A stretch of DNA of 64,000 nt, taken from positions 4,650,001-4,714,000 of the forward strand of contig OZ253469.1 of the NCBI GenBank assembly GCA_965261535.1, read 5' to 3'. The DNA comes from VXNE01 sp965261535 (GTDB taxonomy: Bacteria > Pseudomonadota > Gammaproteobacteria > Pseudomonadales > Azotimanducaceae). The position numbers were made by a program, and so were the translations under genes. The notes beneath the pieces are model-generated. The model saw only the letters and a list, made by a program, of their open reading frames with translations. It searched no databases and had not been told where the DNA came from. Below, one piece after another: positions 1-7,267 of the stretch. Every line of letters starts with the position of its first letter. Position 1 is the stretch's first letter.

Positions 1-1422
1 ATCGGGGCTGGTCCCGCCGGGTATGCGGCTGCCATCCGCGCCGCGCAGCTCGGCATGCGCACTGCATGCATCGACAAGTCCGTGGACAGGGATGGGCGCC
101 CGACGCTCGGAGGCACCTGCCTGAACTGGGGCTGCATTCCGTCCAAGGCGCTGCTCGACGCATCTCGCAAGTACATGGAGGCCGCCCACGGTTTCGACGA
201 AGTGGGCATCGATGTCGAAGGCCTGTCCATCGACGTGGCCAGGATGATGCGTCGCAAGGACGACGTGGTGGGGAAACTGACGTCGGGCATCGCGGCGTTG
301 TTCGACGGCAACGGGATCGTTTCGCTGCCCGGCCGAGGCAAGTTGCTGGCCCACAAACGCGTCGAATATACGAACCACCAGGGCGAGGTCACCGAGTTGG
401 CGGCCGATCACGTGATCCTGGCGCCTGGCTCCGTGCCGCTGCAGATCGATCCGGTGCCGCTGGTCCCGGGTCTGATTGTCGACTCCGCGGGCGCGCTGGA
501 ATTCGACGCGGTGCCGCGGCGGCTCGGAGTGATAGGCGCCGGAGTTATCGGCCTCGAACTCGGTAGCGTCTGGTCCAGGCTCGGCGCCGAGGTGGTTCTG
601 CTGGAAGCGCTGGACGAATTCCTGCCCATCGCCGACCAGCGCATCGCCCGCGACGCGTTGCGCACCTTCGGTCGCCAGGACCTGGACATCCGCCTCGGAA
701 CCCGTGTCACCGGCGCCACGGCGAAGGGCGATGGCGCCTCGGGCGAAGTGACCATCGAGTACCAGGACAAGGGCGGCAACCACACGCTGACCGTGGACAA
801 GCTCATTGTCGCGGTGGGTCGCCGCCCGTACACGGAAGGGTTGCTGGCACCGGACAGCGGCGTCAACCTCGACGAACGCGGCTTCCTCTATGTCAACGAT
901 CTTTGCGCCACCGATGCCCCCGACGTCTATGCCGTGGGCGATGTCGTGCGTGGTCCGATGCTTGCGCACAAGGGCGCGGAGGAAGGCGTCATGGTCGCCG
1001 AACGGATCGCCGGCCACAAGCCGATGGTCAACTACGAGTGCATTCCGAACGTCATCTACACCCATCCGGAGATCGCCTGGGTCGGAAAGACCGAACAGGA
1101 TCTCAAGGCCGACGGCGAGGCGTACAACGTCGGCACATTCCCTTACGCCGCCAACGGCCGCGCGCTCGCGGCCAACGACGCCGGGGGCATCGTCAAGATG
1201 GTCGCCGACGCGGACACCGATCGAATCCTGGGCGTACACATCTTCGGCCCACAGGCATCCGAACTCATCGCTCAGGCGGTGATCGCCATGGAATTCGACG
1301 CCAGCGCGGAAGACATCGGGTTGACCATGTTCGCGCATCCGACACTGGCCGAGGCCGTGCACGAGGCGGCGCTGGCGGTAGGGGGCAGGGCGATCCACAT
1401 GGTGAATCGAAAGCGGCGGTAG
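1..1422 (+). CDS. lpdA: Dihydrolipoyl dehydrogenase (E3), 5' end cut by window
   Basis: FAD-dependent disulfide oxidoreductase that reoxidises the lipoyl group of 2-oxoacid dehydrogenase or glycine-cleavage complexes with NAD+. The frame is open from base 1, and its first residues (IGAGPAGYAAAIRAAQLG) are the Rossmann FAD motif, so only about 5-10 N-terminal residues are missing. The redox-active pair sits in GTCLNWGCIPSK (visible residues 40 and 45). A second GxGxxG NAD site follows (GAGVIGLELGSV), then the AVGRRP and CATDAPDVYAVGD FAD contacts. The C-terminal FAHPTLAEAVHEA carries the catalytic His-Glu dyad. An ATG at 55 is internal to the FAD fold and is not the start. The fused ABC transporter gene starts 15 bp downstream. 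Which complex it serves cannot be told, because no E1 or E2 gene is visible. Confidence 0.95.
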   Translation: MGAGPAGYAAAIRAAQLGMRTACIDKSVDRDGRPTLGGTCLNWGCIPSKALLDASRKYMEAAHGFDEVGIDVEGLSIDVARMMRRKDDVVGKLTSGIAALFDGNGIVSLPGRGKLLAHKRVEYTNHQGEVTELAADHVILAPGSVPLQIDPVPLVPGLIVDSAGALEFDAVPRRLGVIGAGVIGLELGSVWSRLGAEVVLLEALDEFLPIADQRIARDALRTFGRQDLDIRLGTRVTGATAKGDGASGEVTIEYQDKGGNHTLTVDKLIVAVGRRPYTEGLLAPDSGVNLDERGFLYVNDLCATDAPDVYAVGDVVRGPMLAHKGAEEGVMVAERIAGHKPMVNYECIPNVIYTHPEIAWVGKTEQDLKADGEAYNVGTFPYAANGRALAANDAGGIVKMVADADTDRILGVHIFGPQASELIAQAVIAMEFDASAEDIGLTMFAHPTLAEAVHEAALAVGGRAIHMVNRKRR

Positions 1423-1437
1423 TACGCCGGTCGCAAA

Positions 1438-4308
1438 ATGAGCGCTGATGCAAGATCCGAGCGAGAGGAATCGGAACAGTCCGATCCGATCCAGAAGGAC
1501 GACCTGTCGCTCTACTGGAGGCTGCTCCGCTACCTGCGACCGTACCGGTTCTGGTTTGTCGTCGCGGTGGTCGGATTTCTCGTCTCGGCCGGTGCCGAGA
1601 CTTACTTCGCACGCCTCCTCGGCGGGATCATCGACGCCTTCAAGGCAGCTGATTCGTCCGACACCAGCGCGATCTGGTTCTATCCGGGACTGATGGTCGC
1701 TGCCGCAGCTATCCGGGCGGTGGGAGCAGTTGCTGGAGAACTGCTGCTGTCGCGCATCTCGTTCGGCATCGTGCACGTCATCCGTTGTGAGCTGTTCGAA
1801 TGCCTGCTTGTGGTACCCAGCGCCTATTACGACCGCAGTGGCCGGGGTGAACTGCTCTCCAGGTTGACCTACTCCGTCTCCCAGTTGCGTGACACGGTGA
1901 CGGACACCGCCCGGATCTTTCTGCAGGACGGCACCAAGGTGATATGCCTGGTGGGATACATGCTCTACATGAATTGGCTGCTGACCATCATTTTCGCTGT
2001 TGTCGCGCCGATCATCGCCCTGATGGTGCGCTCCGCAGCGCGCCGCTACCGGCGCATCAGCGAACATATCGAGGTGTCGATGGGCGAAGTGGCGCAGGTC
2101 GCGTCGGAGGTGATCGCCGGCCAGAGGCTGGTCCGAGCGTTCGGCGCGGAAACGAGAGAGCGCGATCGTTTCGTCGAAGCCAGTGATCACATCAGGCGGC
2201 GAAGCGCCAAATTCGCGGCGATCAAGGCCATGAACACGCAGGGCATTCAACTGATCGTCGCATGTCTGCTCGGCGGGGTCGTGGCGCTGGTGCTGCTGCC
2301 CGAAATCGGCGGCGCGTTTTCTGCGGGTGATGTCGTCACCTATCTCACATGTGCCGGCCTGCTCGCCAATCCGACGAAGCGCCTGTCCGAAGTCACAGCC
2401 CGGTTGCAGCGCGGTCTGGCGGCCGCCACCAATGTATTTTCCCAGATCGATCAGGAGCCGGAACCCGATGCTGGCGAGCTTGAGGTAGACCGCGTCGAAG
2501 GCCGTATCGAGTTCCGTGACGTCTGGTTCCGCTACGAAGAAAGCGACGACGACATTCTGCGCGGCGTATCGTTCTCGATCGCGCCTGGTGAGACGCTCGC
2601 CCTGGTCGGCCGCTCCGGCAGCGGGAAGTCGACCCTGGCAAACCTGATACCGCGTTTTTACAACCCCACGCGGGGCGAGATTCGCCTCGACGGCCATCCG
2701 ATCGATACGTACACGCTACGTAGTCTCAGGGATCAGATCGCCCTGGTTACCGAGCAGGTGATGCTGTTCAACGACACCCTGCGAAACAACATCGCGTACG
2801 GTCAGCTTGCAGGCGCCGCCGGTGCGGACATCGAACAGGCGATCCAGCGCGCGCATGTCGACCAATTCGCGGGCGATCCGGCCGGGCTCGACGTGGTCGT
2901 CGGCGACGGCGGCTCGCGCTTGTCCGGCGGCCAGCGCCAACGCGTCGCGGTTGCCAGAGCGTTGCTGAAGGATGCGCCAATCCTGATTCTTGACGAAGCC
3001 ACGTCGGCGCTCGACGTCGAGAGCGAACGGCGCGTCCAGGAAGCGCTCGACGAGGTGATGCGCGGCCGCACGACAGTCGTCATCGCGCACCGGCTGTGGA
3101 CGGTGAAGAAGGCCGACAAGATAGCCGTGCTCGAGCATGGTCGCATCGTCGAGATGGGGAGACACCAGGAGCTTCTCCACGCGGGCGGGGCATACGCCAA
3201 GTTGTACCAGTTGTACTTCGCCAACGGCGCCGAAGAGCGCGAATCTGGTGCGGCGGACGTGGCGCGGCTTCTGGTGCCAGTCCCTGAAAGCGCGGGAACA
3301 ACATCGAATGCGCTTGCCGAGGCGTGGTACGGGAACCGATTCTGGCCGAAACTTCTGTGGCCGCTGTCGATGCTCTACGCAACCATTGCGCGGCGCAGGC
3401 GGGAACGTTATCACGCGGGACGCAGCGTCTCCTGGCGGGCGCCGGTGCCGGTCGTCGTCGTTGGCAATATCACCGTCGGCGGCACGGGCAAGACGCCGTT
3501 GGTGGTCTGGCTTGCCCAATGGTTGCGCAGCCTGAACATGCGGGTAGGCGTGGTGTCCCGCGGGCACGGCGGACGCGCCTCCTACCCGCTCGATGTCGCT
3601 GCAGATACGCCGGCCTTGCAAGCTGGCGACGAGGCGGCCTTGATTGCGCAAAGCACCGGTTGTCCGGTGGTGGTCGATCCGGACCGGGTCGTCGCCGTGC
3701 AGCGCCTGCTCGCGCGATCGGACTGTGACGTCGTGCTGAGTGACGACGGGCTGCAGCACTACGCCCTGGCGCGGGACCTGGAGATCGCGGTCCTGGACGG
3801 GGACCGGGGTGTCGGCAACGGCCTCCTTCTGCCCGCGGGTCCGCTGCGGGAACCGGTATCGCGCCTTCGCGAAGTCGATATCGTTGTTGCGAACGGCGCG
3901 CCGACGGGTCTGGTCCCCGGGGAACACACCATGACCGCGCGGCCGACCACGTTCCACAATCTGGCGACGGGCGAATCGGTCCCGGCAACGCAATTCAGGC
4001 AAAGGGTCGACGGTCCCCTGATCGCCATCTCGGGAATCGGCAACCCCCGCCGCTTTTCGCGCACGCTCGCCGAAATCGGGCTCGCTCCAGCTATCCGGGC
4101 CTTCGCCGATCACCACATGTTCACTTCCGCCGACCTCGAGGTTCCTACCGGAACCTGGATCGTAACCACGGAAAAGGATGCGCAGAGGATCCGGAGCCTG
4201 GCTTTCCCGCCGGAGAATTGCTGGTTCCTCAAGATCAGCATGGAGCCCTCGGAGGGCCTTCGTAACGCGCTCGCCGCAAGGTTCCGCAAGAGCGGCATCG
4301 ACGTTTGA
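1438..4308 (+). CDS. msbA-lpxK: MsbA lipid A flippase fused in frame to LpxK lipid A 4'-kinase
   Basis: One uninterrupted 956-residue frame. Residues about 1-605 are a complete MsbA-type ABC half-transporter: six-helix membrane domain, Walker A GRSGSGKST near 391, signature LSGGQRQRVAVARAL, Walker B ILILDEATSALD. Residues about 620-956 are a complete LpxK kinase: N-terminal amphipathic segment beginning WYGNRFWPKLLWPLS, P-loop NITVGGTGKTP near 676, then SRGHGG and LSDDGLQHYALARD. LpxK phosphorylates the 4' position of the lipid A disaccharide; MsbA flips core-lipid A across the inner membrane. In most gammaproteobacteria they are separate adjacent genes; here there is no stop between them. 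GTG codons in the linker (for example near 3259) could also start a separate LpxK. The stop overlaps the kdsB TTG start. Both parts look active. Confidence 0.93.
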   Translation: MSADARSEREESEQSDPIQKDDLSLYWRLLRYLRPYRFWFVVAVVGFLVSAGAETYFARLLGGIIDAFKAADSSDTSAIWFYPGLMVAAAAIRAVGAVAGELLLSRISFGIVHVIRCELFECLLVVPSAYYDRSGRGELLSRLTYSVSQLRDTVTDTARIFLQDGTKVICLVGYMLYMNWLLTIIFAVVAPIIALMVRSAARRYRRISEHIEVSMGEVAQVASEVIAGQRLVRAFGAETRERDRFVEASDHIRRRSAKFAAIKAMNTQGIQLIVACLLGGVVALVLLPEIGGAFSAGDVVTYLTCAGLLANPTKRLSEVTARLQRGLAAATNVFSQIDQEPEPDAGELEVDRVEGRIEFRDVWFRYEESDDDILRGVSFSIAPGETLALVGRSGSGKSTLANLIPRFYNPTRGEIRLDGHPIDTYTLRSLRDQIALVTEQVMLFNDTLRNNIAYGQLAGAAGADIEQAIQRAHVDQFAGDPAGLDVVVGDGGSRLSGGQRQRVAVARALLKDAPILILDEATSALDVESERRVQEALDEVMRGRTTVVIAHRLWTVKKADKIAVLEHGRIVEMGRHQELLHAGGAYAKLYQLYFANGAEERESGAADVARLLVPVPESAGTTSNALAEAWYGNRFWPKLLWPLSMLYATIARRRRERYHAGRSVSWRAPVPVVVVGNITVGGTGKTPLVVWLAQWLRSLNMRVGVVSRGHGGRASYPLDVAADTPALQAGDEAALIAQSTGCPVVVDPDRVVAVQRLLARSDCDVVLSDDGLQHYALARDLEIAVLDGDRGVGNGLLLPAGPLREPVSRLREVDIVVANGAPTGLVPGEHTMTARPTTFHNLATGESVPATQFRQRVDGPLIAISGIGNPRRFSRTLAEIGLAPAIRAFADHHMFTSADLEVPTGTWIVTTEKDAQRIRSLAFPPENCWFLKISMEPSEGLRNALAARFRKSGIDV

Positions 4309-5075
4309 GCGCCTTTTCCGTCGTCGTTCCGGCGCGTTTCGCTTCGATGCGGCTACCGGGCAAGCCGCTTGCGCAAATCGCCGGCAAGCCGATGATCGCG
4401 CATGTCGCCGCGCGGGTCGCGAAGTCGGGCGCGGGAGAAGTCATCGTCGCGACGGACGATGAGCGCGTGCTGCGGGCTGTAGCATCGCGGGACGTGCGGG
4501 GTATAATGACGCGCGCGGACCATGCCTCCGGATCGGACCGGGTCATGGAGGTGGCCCAAGCGTGTGGCTGGCCCGACGATCACGTCGTCGTGAACGTCCA
4601 GGGCGACGAGCCCCTGATTCCCCCGACCGTAGTCGACCAGGTGGCCGGACTGTTGCGCAGGTCGAAAGATGTTGGCGTGGCGACCCTGAGCGAACCGCTT
4701 TACGACCCGGCGGACATCCTTGATGAGAACATCGTCAAGGTCGTCGTCACGCGAAACGGACGCGCGCTGTACTTTTCACGGGCGCCGATTCCCTATGCGC
4801 GCGGAGGATTCCCGGCATCCGTCACCGGTTCCGATGGGGGATGGAAACGCCATATCGGCATCTATGCCTATCGGGTCGCCGCGTTGCGTCGCTTCGTCGC
4901 TCTCCGGGTTGGCCGGCTCGAAAGCACGGAGTCGCTGGAACAACTCCGGTTCCTCGAAAACGACATGGATATCGCCGTAGAACAGGCCCTGGCGCCGGTG
5001 CCGGGAGGCGTCGATACGCCCGCCGATTTGGAGCGGGTGAAGCAAGCCATAGCGCGAGGGGAAGCCCCCGCGTGA
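4305..5075 (+). CDS. kdsB: 3-deoxy-manno-octulosonate cytidylyltransferase
   Basis: CMP-Kdo synthetase, activating Kdo with CTP for attachment to lipid A in the cytoplasm. The 256-residue product matches the usual length. It opens with the nucleotide-binding motif PARFASMRLPGKPL, followed by TDDERV, VQGDEPLI and the CMP-binding SRAPIPY region. The start is a TTG at 4305 overlapping the TGA of the upstream fusion gene, implying translational coupling; the next downstream ATG would delete the nucleotide motif. The order msbA-lpxK-kdsB is the classical lipid A/Kdo order. The last codons (ending ARGEAPA) are encoded inside a degenerate copy of the hairpin repeat that continues as an array after the stop. 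Confidence 0.95.
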   Translation: MSAFSVVVPARFASMRLPGKPLAQIAGKPMIAHVAARVAKSGAGEVIVATDDERVLRAVASRDVRGIMTRADHASGSDRVMEVAQACGWPDDHVVVNVQGDEPLIPPTVVDQVAGLLRRSKDVGVATLSEPLYDPADILDENIVKVVVTRNGRALYFSRAPIPYARGGFPASVTGSDGGWKRHIGIYAYRVAALRRFVALRVGRLESTESLEQLRFLENDMDIAVEQALAPVPGGVDTPADLERVKQAIARGEAPA

Positions 5076-5290
5076 GAGCCCTCAGCCGGGGAGCTGCGAG
5101 GGGCACCCCTCGCAAGAAGAGAGCCTTCAGCCGGGGAGCTGCGAGGGGGCACCCCTCGCAAGAAGAGAGCCCTCAGCCGGGGAGCGCGAGGGGGCACCCC
5201 TCGCAGGAAGAGAGCCCTCAGCCGGGGAGCGCGAGGGGGCGCGCCTCGCAGGAAGAGAGCAGCGCGAGGGGAGACCCCTCGCGTGAAGAA
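5051..5290 (+). repeat. Tandem array of ~45-bp hairpin repeat (REP-like)
   Basis: Four near-identical units of 45-46 bp begin at about 5077, 5122, 5168 and 5213. A shorter degenerate unit follows at about 5258-5290, and a degenerate leading unit lies inside the 3' end of kdsB (5051-5076). Each unit reads GAGCCCTCAGCCGGGGAG and then a perfect or near-perfect palindrome GCGAGGGG-GCA-CCCCTCGC ending in AAGAAGA, so every transcript copy can fold a strong hairpin. The array fills the convergent gap between kdsB and the SDR. It may act as a terminator or mRNA 3' stabiliser. Related units occur at 10433-10553 and within 63045-63093. No transposase is nearby. Confidence 0.9.
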
Positions 5291-5298
5291 TGGACAAC

Positions 5299-6069
5299 TT
5301 AACGAGGCTGCATCCGGATCCCGGCGTCGAGCCGTATGGTTTCGCCGTTGAGGTACGGATTCTCGATGATCTGGTTGACCAGCGACGCGAACTCCGAGGC
5401 TTCGCCGAGCCGCTTCGGGAACTGCGTCATCTCCACCAGCGGTTCGCGCACGTTCGGTGGCGCGGCGGCCAGCATCGGTGTGCTGAAGATGCCGGGAGCG
5501 ATGGTGCAGACGCGGATTCCGGACCGCGCCAGATCGCGGGCGATCGGCAACGTCATGCCCACCACGCCGCCCTTCGACGCGCTGTAGGCCGCTTGTCCGA
5601 TCTGGCCGTCGAATGCGGCTACGGAGGCGGTGTTGACGATGACTCCGCGCTCTGAATCCTCGGTCTCGGGCACGTTCTCCTGCATACGCGCCGCGCATAG
5701 TCTGAGCGTGTTGAACGTGCCAATCAGGTTGACCTGAATGACGAAGTGGAAGGCATCGAGAGACAGCGGCCCGTTGCGACCGACGGTGCGTCCCGGGGGA
5801 CCGATTCCGGCGCAGTTGATGTCGATGTGTATCGCGCCGAAGGCATCCATGACTTCACCGATGGCCGTCTCCGCCGAGTCCGCGTTCCGGACGTCCACGG
5901 CGAAGGCGCGCGCCGAAGCGCCGAGTTCCTCGGCGCTCTGATGAGCGAGTTCGACGTTCCGGTCCAGCAAGGCGACCTTGCCCCCGTGATCGACGATCAT
6001 CCTGGCCGTGGCGCGTCCGAGTCCCGACGCGCCCCCGGTCACTACGGCGACTTTCCCGCTGATGTCCAT
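5299..6069 (-). CDS. SDR oxidoreductase, 3-hydroxyacyl-CoA dehydrogenase type 2-like
   Basis: Classical short-chain dehydrogenase of 256 residues: N-terminal cofactor motif TGGASGLGRAT, NCAGIG, catalytic Ser in NTASVAAFDG, YSASKGG with the Tyr-x-x-x-Lys pair, and APGIFSTPM. The specific features (GIFSTPMLA, QFPKRLGEASEFA, NPYLNGETIRLD) are those of the 17-beta-HSD10 / 3-hydroxy-2-methylbutyryl-CoA dehydrogenase group, so an NAD-dependent acyl-CoA beta-oxidation or branched-chain role is likely; this is inference from family resemblance. The start is the ATG at 6069, preceded by a GGGAGG ribosome-binding site; the frame stays open upstream but that part has no SDR character. It converges on kdsB across the repeat array and is divergent from murB. 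Confidence 0.85.
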   Translation of the reverse strand: MDISGKVAVVTGGASGLGRATARMIVDHGGKVALLDRNVELAHQSAEELGASARAFAVDVRNADSAETAIGEVMDAFGAIHIDINCAGIGPPGRTVGRNGPLSLDAFHFVIQVNLIGTFNTLRLCAARMQENVPETEDSERGVIVNTASVAAFDGQIGQAAYSASKGGVVGMTLPIARDLARSGIRVCTIAPGIFSTPMLAAAPPNVREPLVEMTQFPKRLGEASEFASLVNQIIENPYLNGETIRLDAGIRMQPR

Positions 6070-6148
6070 TCGCGCCCTCCCGTGAACCGCGGCTAGTATA
6101 CAGAGCCGCGCCAAGCGGTCCGTAAGGGAAGTACGTGATCGAAGCCGA

Positions 6149-7204
6149 ATGACCTTGGGTGACAGATTGCACACATCAGCGGCAGGTATTCGCGGTGAAG
6201 TTTCCCTCTGGGAAGCCAACAGCTTCCGCGTCCAATGCATCGCCGAGCAGTACCTCGAAGTGCGCGACGAACGGGAGCTGCTGGACGCGCTGGACCAGGC
6301 GCAACGGGAATCGGTGCCGGTGACGTTGCTCGGCGGCGGCACGAATGTCGTGCTGCTGGAACGCATCGATGGCCGCGTGATTCGAATCGCGAGTCGAGGG
6401 ATTGCGTTCGATTCGGACGGCGACGGGGTGCGGGTGACGGCGGCCAGCGGCGAAAACTGGCACGGCCTCGTTCGCGCCTGCCTCGGCCGGGGCCTGTCCG
6501 GCCTGGAAAACCTGGCGCTCATTCCGGGCACGGTCGGTGCGGCCCCCATCCAGAACATAGGCGCGTACGGCGTGGAGCTGTCCTCGTTGGTGATTGGCGC
6601 CACAGCTATCGACACGCAGACCATGCGGCCAACGATCCTGGACGCGCCAGCTTGCGCCTTCCGCTATCGCGACAGCGTGTTCAAGTCGGACGAACCCGGA
6701 CGCTACGCCGTCACGGGACTAGTGCTGCGGCTTGGCCATCGGGGACTCGAAACAGGATATCGAGACGTCGGCGCAGAGCTGCGTCGAATGGGTTCCCGGA
6801 TGGGTCGCGGCGTTTCGCCGCACCTGATAGCCGAAGCGGTTATTCGCGTAAGACGCCGTAAACTGCCCGACCCGCGAAGCATCGGCAACGCGGGCAGTAC
6901 TTTCAAGAATCCGACGCTTTCTGCCCACCGGCTCGACCGATTGCGGGGTCATCTCGACATCGATGCGTTCGACGCCGGAGACCATTTCAAGGTCCCGGCT
7001 GCGAAGCTTGTGGAAACAGCGGGCTGGAAGGGATACCGGCGCGACGATGCGGGAGTCTGGCCCCGGCACGCGCTGGTGCTCGTAAACTATGGCCGCGCGA
7101 CGGGGCGACAGATATTGGACCTGGCGCGGCGCATCACGGACGGCGTCGCGCGCAAGTTCGAGGTCGAACTGGAACTCGAACCCCAGATATTGGGACGCGA
7201 TTGA
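6149..7204 (+). CDS. murB: UDP-N-acetylenolpyruvoylglucosamine reductase
   Basis: Cytoplasmic FAD enzyme that reduces UDP-GlcNAc-enolpyruvate to UDP-MurNAc for peptidoglycan. The 351-residue product is a type I MurB like the E. coli enzyme (about 340): FAD-binding LLGGGTNVVLLE, GLENLALIPGTVGAAPIQN, IGAYGVEL, the catalytic serine in GNAGSTFKNP (residue 250) and the C-terminal catalytic Glu in ELEPQI. The first about 25 residues precede the conserved NSFRV start of the family, so the true start could be slightly later. It stands alone between the SDR and the converging rne gene, whose stop is 64 bp beyond. Confidence 0.95.
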   Translation: MTLGDRLHTSAAGIRGEVSLWEANSFRVQCIAEQYLEVRDERELLDALDQAQRESVPVTLLGGGTNVVLLERIDGRVIRIASRGIAFDSDGDGVRVTAASGENWHGLVRACLGRGLSGLENLALIPGTVGAAPIQNIGAYGVELSSLVIGATAIDTQTMRPTILDAPACAFRYRDSVFKSDEPGRYAVTGLVLRLGHRGLETGYRDVGAELRRMGSRMGRGVSPHLIAEAVIRVRRRKLPDPRSIGNAGSTFKNPTLSAHRLDRLRGHLDIDAFDAGDHFKVPAAKLVETAGWKGYRRDDAGVWPRHALVLVNYGRATGRQILDLARRITDGVARKFEVELELEPQILGRD

Positions 7205-7267
7205 TCGCGCGCGGCTGGGGTGCCGCTCGCGTCCCAATCGCGGCCCTCTAAGGAGCGGTCGACGCAC

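Noticed and set aside
2716..4116. 466-residue minus-strand frame opposite the msbA-lpxK fusion
   Set aside because: Antisense to clearly recognised coding sequence; high-GC third-position bias creates such frames.
5091..5302. Tandem repeat as a CRISPR array
   Set aside because: Units are contiguous with no unique spacers, each unit is itself a hairpin, and there are no cas genes.
4841..5302. A repetitive protein encoded across the hairpin array
   Set aside because: The reading frame starts inside kdsB and only mirrors the DNA repeat; no start or ribosome-binding site and no family.
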